This document shows positions 7,265 to 15,168 of a stretch of DNA of 34,742 bases, in pieces. Position 1 is the first letter of the stretch, and each line of letters opens with the position of its first letter. The DNA lies in contig NZ_SCOT01000031.1 of the NCBI RefSeq assembly GCF_005502465.1, positions 1 through 34,742 of the forward strand. Direction: 5' to 3'. The position numbers were made by a program, and so were the translations under genes. The notes beneath the pieces are model-generated. The model was not told the origin of the DNA. It did not search any database and saw only the letters and a program-made list of their open reading frames with translations. The DNA is from Sphingopyxis sp. L1A2A. Lineage in GTDB: Bacteria; Pseudomonadota; Alphaproteobacteria; Sphingomonadales; Sphingomonadaceae.

Positions 7265-7981
7265 CTATTCGTTGTTATTTGCAACGTTGTACGATCTGAC
7301 CTCGGCCTGCGTCAGGCACCGCCGCGTCGATTTGTCCTCATCGTTCGCCAGCGCCTTTTGCTGATACATCACTTCGGTCAAGAGCTTGCGCGACACCCCC
7401 ATGCGGATCAGGAAATCATTATCCTCGCTCGCGAGCAGCGCGGCGTCCTGCTCGATGTCGCCGATCAGCTCGCGCGTCGCGTCGGTGCCCATCGCGACGC
7501 TCATGTCGATCGTGCTGCGGTCGCCGGTGCGCGTGAACATATGGACGATGAACAGCCCGCCCGGATCGATGACCCGCGGCTGCCCGCCCATGAAAATGAA
7601 ATTGCACGCGCTGAAGCACGCCCAGCCCGCCGGAATGCGCGTCGTCAGGCCAAAGTTTGAACGGATGATCCGCCCCGCCGCATTGCCCGCGCGCGCGTCG
7701 CCGCCCTGTGAACGCAGCCACACTTCGCCGACATCGGGATTGGCGGCCAGCGCGGCTTTCAAACGGTCGGGCAGCCCCGCATCGATCCGCCCCTCGGCCA
7801 GCAGCACCTTGGCGCCGCCCTTGACCACCGGGGTCAGTTTCATCGTCGGGTTGGCCGACCAGTCGGGGGTCAGCGGGCAGGTCGGGTTGGCGGGGTCCAT
7901 CTTGACCTTGGCGGCGCCGGTCAGGCTGGCGAGCAACCCCGCGGCCAACGCGATCCGGGCGATCCTAGGCGGCAAGGACAT
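7265..7981 (-). CDS. periplasmic ClpP/SppA-like fold protein
   Basis: The 238-residue protein begins with a signal-like segment (MSLPPRIARIALAAGLLASLTGAA). The rest resembles predicted periplasmic proteins of the COG3904 type with a ClpP-crotonase fold: SQGG at 91-94, then CFSACNFIFMGG with candidate nucleophile Ser124 flanked by Cys122 and Cys126, and IVHMF with candidate His147. A peptidase role is an inference. I chose the ATG at 7981 because the signal peptide begins there; the frame extends further upstream but overlaps the preceding gene more. The start overlaps the end of the preceding gene by 17 bases, indicating one transcript and perhaps a joint function. Confidence 0.7.
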   Translation of the reverse strand: MSLPPRIARIALAAGLLASLTGAAKVKMDPANPTCPLTPDWSANPTMKLTPVVKGGAKVLLAEGRIDAGLPDRLKAALAANPDVGEVWLRSQGGDARAGNAAGRIIRSNFGLTTRIPAGWACFSACNFIFMGGQPRVIDPGGLFIVHMFTRTGDRSTIDMSVAMGTDATRELIGDIEQDAALLASEDNDFLIRMGVSRKLLTEVMYQQKALANDEDKSTRRCLTQAEVRSYNVANNNE

Positions 7982-8525
7982 AGCGCGATGCACCCGGTTC
8001 CTTGCACATCCGCTTGCTGACCCGCGTTTCCTCGCCCTCGACAATGATGATGTCGGTGACGTTCATGCAGCGGGTGCCGTCGGCCAGGTCGTTACGCGCC
8101 GCGACGGTCGACGATCCACTCACCTCGGGCCGCGTCGCGCTGGTCCAGTTCGATGTGGCGCCGACCGCTTCGCCGCGCGTGACCTCTTCGGTGGCTGCGG
8201 CGGCCTGGACCTGCTCGGCGGGGTCGAGTCGGCACGCGATCGCGTCGGTCAGCGTCCCGCTGACTTCGCCGATCGGCACATAGCTATAGACGCCCGCCTT
8301 GCTCGCCGCATCACCGACCGCATCGTTGAGCACATTGCCCAGGATGTTGCGCCCGATGCTGCTGCCCTTCTTGCCTTTGGGACAGCCGCCATTGCCTTCT
8401 TCGCTGGGTTTCGGCGCCGGGGTCGTCACCTTGCGCAGCAGGCTGCCGAACTGCGCCTGCGCGGGGGCAACCGCCAACAGACAGGCGGCCAACACCGCCG
8501 GAGCACCCCAGACCTTACGCATCAT
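7965..8525 (-). CDS. secreted protein of unknown function
   Basis: A 186-residue protein with a clear signal peptide (MMRKVWGAPAVLAACLLAVA, cleavage near AQA-Q). The middle holds NILGNVLNDAVGDAASKAG, a small-residue helix. The C-terminal part from about 120 (TRPEVSG...YVLAA) contains two Cys, in RCMNVTD and KRMCKEPG, that could form a disulfide. I do not recognise the family with certainty; related sequences occur as short periplasmic proteins in sphingomonads. The start is ATG-ATG at 8525/8522. Its end overlaps the ClpP-like gene. Confidence 0.65.
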   Translation of the reverse strand: MMRKVWGAPAVLAACLLAVAPAQAQFGSLLRKVTTPAPKPSEEGNGGCPKGKKGSSIGRNILGNVLNDAVGDAASKAGVYSYVPIGEVSGTLTDAIACRLDPAEQVQAAAATEEVTRGEAVGATSNWTSATRPEVSGSSTVAARNDLADGTRCMNVTDIIIVEGEETRVSKRMCKEPGASRYVLAA

Positions 8526-8673
8526 CCGCTTACCCCCAAATCATCGCCACAAACAGCATCTTGGCGGCGCTTGTATCCCGTGTTCATGCCACCCGCTGTG
8601 ATTTTCATCAACTCTTGGCGAAATCTCATCCACACAGGTTGAATTAAGCCTGAATATGTCACAGTAACCCGCC

Positions 8674-9114
8674 ATGCTTTCGCAAAAGACCCGTTATACG
8701 ATCCGCGCGTTCCAGCATCTTGCCGATCATTGGGGCAAGGGGCAGGTGCAGCTGGCGGATATTGCGGAGGCGCAGAATATCCCGCCCAAATTCCTGACCG
8801 TCATCCTGTCCGAAATGGCGCGCGAAGGCCTGCTGATTTCGCAGCGCGGGCGCGACGGCGGCTATCAGCTCGCGCTGCCGCCGATCGACATCAGCTATGG
8901 CGACCTCGTCCGCCTGACCCGCGGCTCGCTCGCACTCGTCCCCTGCGCGGCGCGCAACGCGCACGAACATTGCAAAAATTGCCTGCCCGAATCCGAATGT
9001 CGGCTACGCAGCCTGATGCTGAAAGTGCGCGACGACACCGCCTCGATCCTCGACCGCATCACGCTGGCCGATCCGATCGCGCTGGAACCGCTGTTTGACG
9101 AGGTGGCCGGGTAA
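8674..9114 (+). CDS. Rrf2-family transcriptional regulator with four cysteines
   Basis: DNA-binding regulator of 146 residues. The N-terminal winged helix is typical of Rrf2 (MLSQKTRYTIRAFQHLA, then the wing RGRDGGYQLALPP at 58-70). A cysteine cluster, Cys91, Cys100, Cys103 and Cys109, lies where IscR and NsrR hold their Fe-S cluster, but the spacing x8-x2-x5 differs from both and there are four cysteines instead of three. An Fe-S sensor of iron, redox state or NO is the likely role; the target genes are unknown. It is divergent from the secreted-protein pair, separated by 148 bases. Confidence 0.88.
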   Translation: MLSQKTRYTIRAFQHLADHWGKGQVQLADIAEAQNIPPKFLTVILSEMAREGLLISQRGRDGGYQLALPPIDISYGDLVRLTRGSLALVPCAARNAHEHCKNCLPESECRLRSLMLKVRDDTASILDRITLADPIALEPLFDEVAG

Positions 9115-9177
9115 GGACGCCCGCGATCGGGCCGCGCTGACTGGTTTCAACCGATTGCGGACGCTCTCTCTTCCCTT

Positions 9178-9250
9178 CGTCATTCCCGCGAAAGCGGGAA
9201 TCCAGCAAGCCAGCGTTGCGCGCTGGGTTCCCGCTTTCGCGGGAATGACG
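9178..9250. repeat. dispersed palindromic element, family A copy 1
   Basis: ATTCCCGCGAAAGCGGGAAT at the left and TTCCCGCTTTCGCGGGAA at the right lie in opposite orientation, bracketed by CGTC and GACG. This family also flanks the GIY-YIG gene at 25572-26038 and occurs at 32742. Confidence 0.85.
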
Positions 9251-9324
9251 AGGAGGGCGTAGGGCCGCTCACCATCCCATTGCGGACCGCGACATGGCCA
9301 ACGCGCCCACATCCCGCGCCCAAC

Positions 9325-9348
9325 AAAAAAGGCCCGCTTTCGCGGACC
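9325..9348 (-). terminator. rho-independent terminator of tRNA-Ala
   Basis: Read on the minus strand, GGTCCGC-GAAA-GCGGGCC forms a 7-bp stem (one G-U pair) followed by six T. It lies 13 bases beyond the encoded CCA of tRNA-Ala. Confidence 0.8.
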
Positions 9349-9360
9349 CTTTTGAAGAAG

Positions 9361-9436
9361 TGGTGGAGCCTAGCGGGATCGAACCGCTGACCTCCTGCAT
9401 GCCATGCAGGCGCTCTCCCAGCTGAGCTAAGGCCCC
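9361..9436 (-). tRNA. tRNA-Ala(GGC)
   Basis: The reverse complement is a complete cloverleaf beginning GGGGCCTTAGCTCAGCTGG, anticodon stem CCTGC/GCAGG with loop ATGGCAT, T-loop TTCGATC and an encoded CCA. The anticodon GGC is at 9401-9403. Confidence 0.97.
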
Positions 9437-9564
9437 ACATCTTCGCTGGATCGCTCTCACCATCATGGCTGCTGCGATCGGGTTGCCGCCTTTACCAGTG
9501 CGGGCGGTCGATGCAAGGGGCCAAATGCATCTTTCGATGCCTTTTGGACCCCGCACCGCAAAAA

Positions 9565-9888
9565 TCAGGTTTCGACGTCGTCGTCGTCCGCCGTCGCGAC
9601 GCCCAGATCATCGTCACCGCCCAGGTCGACGTCATTGTCGGGCGAATCATTGTCTTCGTCGACATCGACGTCCAGATCCAGATCCTCGTCGACGACGACC
9701 TCTTCCTTCACGGCCTTGCCGGGCTTTTCGACCTCGAACGGCATCGGCTGCTTTGATTTCAGCACCGATTCCGGGATCCAGTTGTAACCGCAATTGATGC
9801 AGTTGATCGGATCATCCTTGGTCAAATCATAGAATCGCGTGGCGCATTTCGGGCAGCTGCGTTTCGTGCCCCATTCAGCCTTGATCAT
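9565..9888 (-). CDS. FYDLN-acid domain protein (TIGR02300 family)
   Basis: A 107-residue protein of unknown function typical of alphaproteobacteria. It starts MIKAEWGTKRSCPKC; two CxxC pairs (CPKC, CINC) probably bind zinc. The family signature appears as FYDLTKDDPINC, with Thr instead of the usual Asn. The second half is very acidic, from EEVVVDED to the C-terminus, and likely unstructured. GAGG five bases before the ATG at 9888 fixes this start; the frame is open upstream but unsupported. It lies head to head with aroA. Confidence 0.88.
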   Translation of the reverse strand: MIKAEWGTKRSCPKCATRFYDLTKDDPINCINCGYNWIPESVLKSKQPMPFEVEKPGKAVKEEVVVDEDLDLDVDVDEDNDSPDNDVDLGGDDDLGVATADDDDVET

Positions 9889-10012
9889 ATATGCCTCGTA
9901 ACCTTCTGGAAACAGAATAAAATGTGTGGAAAGCGACGGTTGCCTGCGCGGCATCCATCAAATCGGCGTGCGCCTTGCCAGATTGTAAGGGCGCTGTCAA
10001 AAGCCGCTCGCC

Positions 10013-11341
10013 ATGACCGATCCCACCACCACCCCCCGCAGCTTTTCCGCCTCCGCTCCGCTCACCGGCAGGATCGCGATCCCGGGCGACAAAAGCATCT
10101 CGCATCGCTCGCTGATGTTGTCGGCCCTGGCGGTGGGGACAAGCCGCGTCACCGGCCTGCTCGAAGGGCATGACGTGCTCGCCACCGCCGCCGCGATGCG
10201 GGCGATGGGCGCCAGCATCGAACGCCGCGCCGACGGCGAATGGGTGATCGACGGCGTCGGCGTCGGCGGGCTGCTCCAGCCGCGCGACGCGCTCGACATG
10301 GGCAACAGCGGCACCTCGACCAGGCTGCTGATGGGGCTGGTCGCCAGCCATCCGATCACCGCCACTTTTTTGGGCGACGCCAGCCTGTCGGGCCGCCCGA
10401 TGGGCCGCGTCATCGATCCGCTGGGCCAGATGGGCGCCGACATCACCGCGTCACCGGGGGGCCGCCTGCCGCTGATGGTGCGCGGCCTCGCCCCCGCCAT
10501 CCCCCTCGCCTACCGCCTGCCCGTCGCCTCGGCGCAGGTGAAGAGCGCGGTGCTGCTCGCCGGGCTCAACACCCCCGGCATCACCGAAGTCATCGAACCC
10601 GTGCCGACCCGCGATCACAGCGAGCGGATGCTGCGCGGCTTCGGCGCCGACCTGACCGTCGAAACCGCTGCCAACGGCACCCGCCACATTCGCATTGTTG
10701 GCGAGGCGGAGCTGAAGCCGCAGACGATCGTCGTTCCCGGCGATCCGTCGTCGGCGGCATTCTTCATCATCGCGGCGCTGCTGGTCCCCGGTTCGGACGT
10801 CACCATCACCAATGTCGGGCTGAACCCGACCCGCGCCGGGCTGATCGACGTGCTGCGCCAGATGGGCGGCGACATCGAAGCGATCGACCCGCGCGACGTC
10901 GGCGGCGAGCCCGTCGCCGACCTGCGCGTCCGCCACAGCGCGCTGACCGGCATCGCGGTCGATCCCGCCGTCGCGCCCAGCATGATCGACGAATTCCCGA
11001 TCCTGTTCGTCGCCGCGGCGCTGGCACAGGGCCGCACGACAACCTCTGGCCTCGACGAACTGCGCGTCAAGGAAAGCGACCGGCTCGCGGTGATGGCGAC
11101 CGGGCTCAAAGCGATCGGCGCGCGCGTCACCGAGACCGAGGACGGCCTGATCATCGACGGCACCGGCGGCGACCCGCTCCCCGGCGGCGCCACCGTCGCC
11201 GGCCACCTCGACCATCGCATTTGCATGAGCTTTGCGGTCGCCGGACTTGTCACCGGGTCACCGGTGACGATTGACGACATGGCCCCGGTGGCGACAAGTT
11301 TCCCCAACTTTGAAACGCTGTTGGGAGAATTGCAGTCATGA
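10013..11341 (+). CDS. aroA: 3-phosphoshikimate 1-carboxyvinyltransferase (EPSP synthase)
   Basis: Joins shikimate-3-phosphate and PEP in the sixth step of the shikimate pathway; cytosolic. The 442-residue protein shows the two-domain inside-out barrel motifs: [11 protein letters not shown] at 24-34, [13 protein letters not shown] near 99, and the catalytic [10 protein letters not shown] in the C-terminal half. It heads the conserved block aroA-cmk-rpsA-ihfB. No clear Shine-Dalgarno precedes the ATG. The stop overlaps the next start as ATGA, so the genes are translationally coupled. Confidence 0.97.
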   Translation: MTDPTTTPRSFSASAPLTGRIAIPGDKSISHRSLMLSALAVGTSRVTGLLEGHDVLATAAAMRAMGASIERRADGEWVIDGVGVGGLLQPRDALDMGNSGTSTRLLMGLVASHPITATFLGDASLSGRPMGRVIDPLGQMGADITASPGGRLPLMVRGLAPAIPLAYRLPVASAQVKSAVLLAGLNTPGITEVIEPVPTRDHSERMLRGFGADLTVETAANGTRHIRIVGEAELKPQTIVVPGDPSSAAFFIIAALLVPGSDVTITNVGLNPTRAGLIDVLRQMGGDIEAIDPRDVGGEPVADLRVRHSALTGIAVDPAVAPSMIDEFPILFVAAALAQGRTTTSGLDELRVKESDRLAVMATGLKAIGARVTETEDGLIIDGTGGDPLPGGATVAGHLDHRICMSFAVAGLVTGSPVTIDDMAPVATSFPNFETLLGELQS

Positions 11342-11874
11342 CGATCCGCCGCAACGCCGCCGCATCGGCCTGCGCCGCCCTCGCGCTGCTGGTTGGTGCC
11401 CAGGCCGCTCACGCCAAACCCGCCATCGCCGATCCTCTGGCGCGCGCCGACGCCAGCTTTTCACCCTTTGCGCTCAACCGGGCGACCGACCCCAAAAAGA
11501 TCGGCCGCCTGGTCAACGAAAAGGATTGCTCCGAAACCGCGATCGATTGCGAATGGCAGGATCGCGCCGGCGTCCGCCACATCATTTTTGGCGAGGTCAC
11601 CGCGATCAAAATTATCAACGCGACTGAAGTCGGCAACCGCGACATTGCCGCGCTGAATATCGGCACCGCCCGCGCGCGGCCCGATGTCATGGCGCGCGTC
11701 CGCGCCTTCCTGCCCGAAATCGCGATCGACTGCCTGGAACCCGGCCAGGCGGGCGAAGGCGAAGGCATATCGTCTTGTGGCGGGTCGTTCAAACCCGACG
11801 GCTGGATCAAATTGCTGTTCGGCCCCGATAACCAGCTGACATTCGTGCGTATCGACGCATTTCAGGGCAATTGA
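11338..11874 (+). CDS. secreted protein of unknown function between aroA and cmk
   Basis: A 178-residue protein with a signal peptide ([21 protein letters not shown], cleavage near AHA-K). The mature part has four cysteines: Cys64 and Cys70 close together, and two more near residues 136 and 147, so two disulfides are possible. I do not recognise a domain. It overlaps aroA by ATGA and cmk by TGATG, so it is translated as part of this operon although its product leaves the cytosol. A role linked to nucleotide or aromatic metabolism is not evident from the sequence. Confidence 0.75.
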   Translation: MTIRRNAAASACAALALLVGAQAAHAKPAIADPLARADASFSPFALNRATDPKKIGRLVNEKDCSETAIDCEWQDRAGVRHIIFGEVTAIKIINATEVGNRDIAALNIGTARARPDVMARVRAFLPEIAIDCLEPGQAGEGEGISSCGGSFKPDGWIKLLFGPDNQLTFVRIDAFQGN

Positions 11875-12503
11875 TGATCATCGCCGTCGACGGGCCGACC
11901 GCATCGGGCAAAGGCACCATCGCCCGCGCGCTCGCCGATCATTTCGGGCTGCCGGTGCTCGACACCGGGCTGCTCTATCGCGCCGTCGGCTATCAGACCC
12001 AGCTGGACCATGGCGACGCCGACAACGCCGCCGACGCGCTTGCCGCGTGTGCCTTCCCCGACAGCCTGCTGGGCGATCCGGCGCTGCGCTACGAAACCAC
12101 CGGCGGCCTCGCCAGCCGCGTGTCGGTGCACCCGCAGGTGCGCGCCGCGCTGTTGCAGCGTCAGGTCGACTTTGCCAATCAGCCCGGCGGCGCCATACTC
12201 GACGGCCGCGACATCGGCACCGTCATCGCCCCGCACGCCGACGCCAAGCTGTTCGTCACCGCCAGCCCCGATGAGCGCGCCCGCCGCCGCCATGCCGAGA
12301 TGTTATCGCGCGGCGTCGCGGTGACCTATGACGCGGTGCTGGCCGACGTCCACGCCCGCGATGCCCGCGATACCGGCCGCGCCGATGCGCCGCTGCGCCG
12401 CGCCCCCGACGCGATGCTGCTCGACAACAGCGACATGCCCCGCGACGCGGCGATCGCCGCCGCCATCGCGTTCGTCGAAGACCGTCTGAACCGCCGCGGC
12501 TGA
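11874..12503 (+). CDS. cmk: cytidylate kinase
   Basis: Phosphorylates CMP and dCMP with ATP in pyrimidine nucleotide salvage. The 209-residue protein begins [20 protein letters not shown] with the P-loop GPTASGKGT. DTGLLYRAVG matches the CMP-binding segment, and LDGRDIGTVI and the lid region with SPDERARRRH follow. An in-frame TTG precedes the ATG, but ATG at 11874, overlapping the previous stop as TGATG, is the better start. It reads on towards rpsA, which has its own promoter. Confidence 0.96.
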   Translation: MIIAVDGPTASGKGTIARALADHFGLPVLDTGLLYRAVGYQTQLDHGDADNAADALAACAFPDSLLGDPALRYETTGGLASRVSVHPQVRAALLQRQVDFANQPGGAILDGRDIGTVIAPHADAKLFVTASPDERARRRHAEMLSRGVAVTYDAVLADVHARDARDTGRADAPLRRAPDAMLLDNSDMPRDAAIAAAIAFVEDRLNRRG

Positions 12504-12517
12504 ACGGGCTTTCGACC

Positions 12518-12546
12518 TTGCCTTTGGCGGGTTTGCGGACTATAGG
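12518..12546 (+). promoter_or_regulatory. sigma-70 promoter of rpsA
   Basis: TTGCCT at 12518-12523 and TATAGG at 12541-12546 are separated by exactly 17 bases, starting 14 bases after the cmk stop. Transcription would begin near 12553, leaving a leader of about 225 bases before rpsA. Confidence 0.6.
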
Positions 12547-12552
12547 CGCCCG

Positions 12553-12779
12553 GTCCGACGGGCCTGTCAGCCGGTCGAGGCACGGACAAACCGCCGCCCC
12601 AATCTGGAGCGTCGGGCGTGACGGGGCGACCTCGTCGCGCCCATTTTGCTTTGCCCTGCCCCGTCCGAACAGGTCCGAAGGATGTTCTGCATCGCATCCG
12701 GCGGGCGGGACATATCGGCCATTAAGACCAGCGGAACCAACCGCTTGGCCGGAACAAATGAAGTAAGGAAACACTCTCT
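12553..12779 (+). promoter_or_regulatory. long 5' leader of rpsA, possible autoregulatory region
   Basis: No convincing reading frame lies in these ~227 bases. A small stem GCGG-AACCAA-CCGC is followed by AAGGA placed about ten bases before the ATG, longer than usual. In E. coli S1 represses its own mRNA through a structured leader that lacks a good Shine-Dalgarno; a similar role here is an inference. Confidence 0.35.
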
Positions 12780-14492
12780 ATGGCCACTACGGCTTTCCCG
12801 ACGCGCGACGATTTCGCCGCGATGCTCGATGAATCGCTTGGTGGTGCCGACGGCGGCTTTGAAGGCCGCGTCGTCAAGGGCACCGTGACCGCGATTGAAA
12901 ACGACCTGGCAGTGATCGACATCGGCCTGAAGAGCGAAGGCCGCGTACCGCTGCGCGAATTCGCCATGCCGGGCCAGAAAGCCGACATCAACGTCGGTGA
13001 CGAAGTCGAAGTCTATGTCGACCGCGTCGAAAACGCCAATGGCGAAACCATGCTGTCGCGCGATCGCGCCCGCCGCGAAGCCGCCTGGGACCGCCTGGAA
13101 GAAGAATTCAACAAGGAAGCACGCGTCGAAGGCGTCATCTTTGGCCGGGTCAAGGGCGGCTTCACCGTCGACCTCGGCGGCGCCGTGGCGTTCCTGCCCG
13201 GCTCGCAGGTCGATATCCGCCCGGTGCGCGATGTCGGCCCGCTGATGGACCTGCCGCAGCCGTTCCAGATCCTCAAGATGGATCGCCGCCGCGGCAACAT
13301 CGTCGTGTCGCGCCGCGCCATCCTCGAAGAAACGCGCGCCGAACAGCGCTCGGGCCTGATCCTGAACCTGGAAGAAGGTCAGATCATCGAAGGCGCCGTC
13401 AAGAACATCACCGATTATGGTGCGTTCGTTGACCTCGGCGGCATCGACGGCCTGCTCCATGTCACCGACATGAGCTACAAGCGCGTCAACCACCCGAGCG
13501 AAGTCATCAACATCGGTGACACCGTCCGCGTCCAGATCATCCGCATCAACCGCGACACCCAGCGCATCAGCCTGGGCATGAAGCAGCTTGAAAGCGATCC
13601 GTGGGAAGGCGTTGCCGCCAAATATCCGGTCGGCGCCAAGCTGTCGGGTGTGGTCACGAACATCACCGATTACGGCGCGTTCGTCGAACTCGAAGCCGGC
13701 ATCGAAGGCCTGGTCCACGTCAGCGAAATGTCGTGGGTCAAGAAGAACGTCCACCCCGGCAAGATCGTTTCGACCAGCCAGGAAGTCGATGTCATCGTCC
13801 TCGAAGTCGACAGCGACAAGCGCCGCATCTCGCTGGGTCTCAAGCAGGCTCAGTCGAACCCCTGGGGCGCGTTCGCCGATGACCATCCGGTCGGCTCGGT
13901 CGTCGAAGGCGAAGTCAAGAACGCGACCGAATTCGGTCTGTTCGTTGGCCTGCCGGGCGACGTCGACGGCATGGTTCACATGTCGGACATCGCTTGGGGC
14001 ATCTCGGGCGAAGAAGCGCTGCACCTCCATCGCAAGGGCGAGGCCGTCCAGGTCGTCGTACTCGACGTCGATGTCGAAAAGGAACGCATCAGCCTCGGCA
14101 TCAAGCAGCTTGAAAAGGGTGCGCCCGCGGTTGGCGGCGGCACCGCCGCTGCCGGTTCGGTCAAGAAGAACGACGTCATCACCGTCACCGTCCTCGAAGT
14201 TCGCGACAACGGCCTCGAAGTCCAGGCCGGCGACGATGGCGCCACTGGCTTCATCAAGCGCGCCGACCTTGGCCGCGACCGCGACGAACAGCGCGCCGAA
14301 CGTTATCAGGTCGGTCAGAAGTTCGATGCGATGGTCATCGGCTTCGACCGCTCGAAAAAGCCGAACTTCTCGGTCAAGGCGATGCAGATCGCCGAAGAGA
14401 AGCAGGCGGTGGCTCAGTATGGCTCGTCGGACTCGGGCGCCTCGCTCGGCGACATCCTTGGCGAAGCCTTGAAAGCCGGCAAGAAAGATTAA
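12780..14492 (+). CDS. rpsA: 30S ribosomal protein S1
   Basis: S1 binds mRNA and helps it onto the 30S subunit. The 570-residue protein consists of six S1 (OB-fold) repeats; the repeated signatures GAVKNITDYGAFVDL, GVVTNITDYGAFVEL and GEVKNATEFGLFVGL mark repeats 3 to 5, each closed by a version of RISLGxKQ. The first two repeats are the diverged ribosome-docking ones. Length and order are normal. A promoter and long leader precede it and a strong terminator follows, so it forms its own transcription unit within the aroA-cmk-rpsA-ihfB block. Confidence 0.98.
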   Translation: MATTAFPTRDDFAAMLDESLGGADGGFEGRVVKGTVTAIENDLAVIDIGLKSEGRVPLREFAMPGQKADINVGDEVEVYVDRVENANGETMLSRDRARREAAWDRLEEEFNKEARVEGVIFGRVKGGFTVDLGGAVAFLPGSQVDIRPVRDVGPLMDLPQPFQILKMDRRRGNIVVSRRAILEETRAEQRSGLILNLEEGQIIEGAVKNITDYGAFVDLGGIDGLLHVTDMSYKRVNHPSEVINIGDTVRVQIIRINRDTQRISLGMKQLESDPWEGVAAKYPVGAKLSGVVTNITDYGAFVELEAGIEGLVHVSEMSWVKKNVHPGKIVSTSQEVDVIVLEVDSDKRRISLGLKQAQSNPWGAFADDHPVGSVVEGEVKNATEFGLFVGLPGDVDGMVHMSDIAWGISGEEALHLHRKGEAVQVVVLDVDVEKERISLGIKQLEKGAPAVGGGTAAAGSVKKNDVITVTVLEVRDNGLEVQAGDDGATGFIKRADLGRDRDEQRAERYQVGQKFDAMVIGFDRSKKPNFSVKAMQIAEEKQAVAQYGSSDSGASLGDILGEALKAGKKD

Positions 14493-14520
14493 TTTCAAAC
14501 TTGCATAGCGAAACGAACGA

Positions 14521-14557
14521 AAAGGCCCGCAGAGTGTCCCTCTGCGGGCCTTTTTCT
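14521..14557 (+). terminator. strong rho-independent terminator of rpsA
   Basis: A 14-bp perfect stem (14521-14534 with 14540-14553, containing GGCCCGCAGAG) with loop TGTCC runs into a T-rich tract. It is 28 bases after the rpsA stop. Confidence 0.93.
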
Positions 14558-14571
14558 TTCAGTGATATATT

Positions 14572-14599
14572 TTGACCAGACAGTGATTCATGATACCTT
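14572..14599 (+). promoter_or_regulatory. candidate promoter of ihfB
   Basis: TTGACC (14572-14577) and, 16 bases on, TACCTT (14594-14599) with a TG just upstream. It lies after the rpsA terminator, so ihfB needs its own promoter. Confidence 0.4.
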
Positions 14600-14696
14600 C
14601 TGCGCGCGTTGGGAGGGGTCTCACGCAAGGAAAAGACCGGCAACGACCGGACGCCTGCTTCGGCGGGAAACGCGTGACTTATAATAGGGGAAGCCA

Positions 14697-14975
14697 ATGA
14701 TCCGGTCAGAACTGGTTCAGAAGATCGCGAGTGAAAACAGCGATTTGCGCATCGACGAAGTCGAACGCATCGTGGATACGTTTTTTGATTCCATCGTCGA
14801 CCAGCTTGCGGCGGGGGGCCGCGTCGAGCTGCGTGGGTTCGGGGCGTTCTCGACCCGTTCGCGCGAATCGCGCACCGGCCGCAACCCGCGCACCGGCGCC
14901 TCGGTCGATGTGAAGGCGAAAAATGTGCCCTATTTCAAACCCGGCAAGGAAATGCGCGAGCGTCTGAACGACTGA
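14697..14975 (+). CDS. ihfB: integration host factor subunit beta
   Basis: DNA-bending nucleoid protein, partner of IhfA. The 92-residue protein starts [11 protein letters not shown] and holds the HU/IHF signature [19 protein letters not shown], with the intercalating proline in the arm (GRNPRTG). The Pro sits as expected of IHF; position after rpsA identifies the beta subunit. Shine-Dalgarno AGGGGAAG is seven bases before the ATG. Such a protein may also assist the integrase of the island at the left end, though that is only an inference. Confidence 0.95.
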   Translation: MIRSELVQKIASENSDLRIDEVERIVDTFFDSIVDQLAAGGRVELRGFGAFSTRSRESRTGRNPRTGASVDVKAKNVPYFKPGKEMRERLND

Positions 14976-15168
14976 GCGCATCGCTCGACCGGCACCCGGT
15001 CTGGCCGCTGACGTTAAGTTTGGGCCGGTTTCCGTCTGAATATAACCGTTGAATCGAAACGCCGCGCCGCAACATGGCGGACGCGGCGCTTCATTCTGTC
15101 GCGGGCTTGGCCGAGTGGCCGCTGATTCTCTCTCGGCGGCCCGCGGTTCGGCATGACGCGCTGGCGCG

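Noticed and set aside
7386..8642. 418-codon open frame opposite the two secreted-protein genes
   Set aside because: The minus-strand genes have signal peptides and motifs; the plus-strand frame has none.
12567..14498. 643-codon open frame opposite rpsA
   Set aside because: rpsA is certain on the other strand; the antisense frame has the Phe/Asp/Val pattern expected from reading S1 codons backwards.
14680..14685. TATAAT just before ihfB as a promoter -10
   Set aside because: No -35 at a suitable distance, and the transcript would start on top of the ribosome site.
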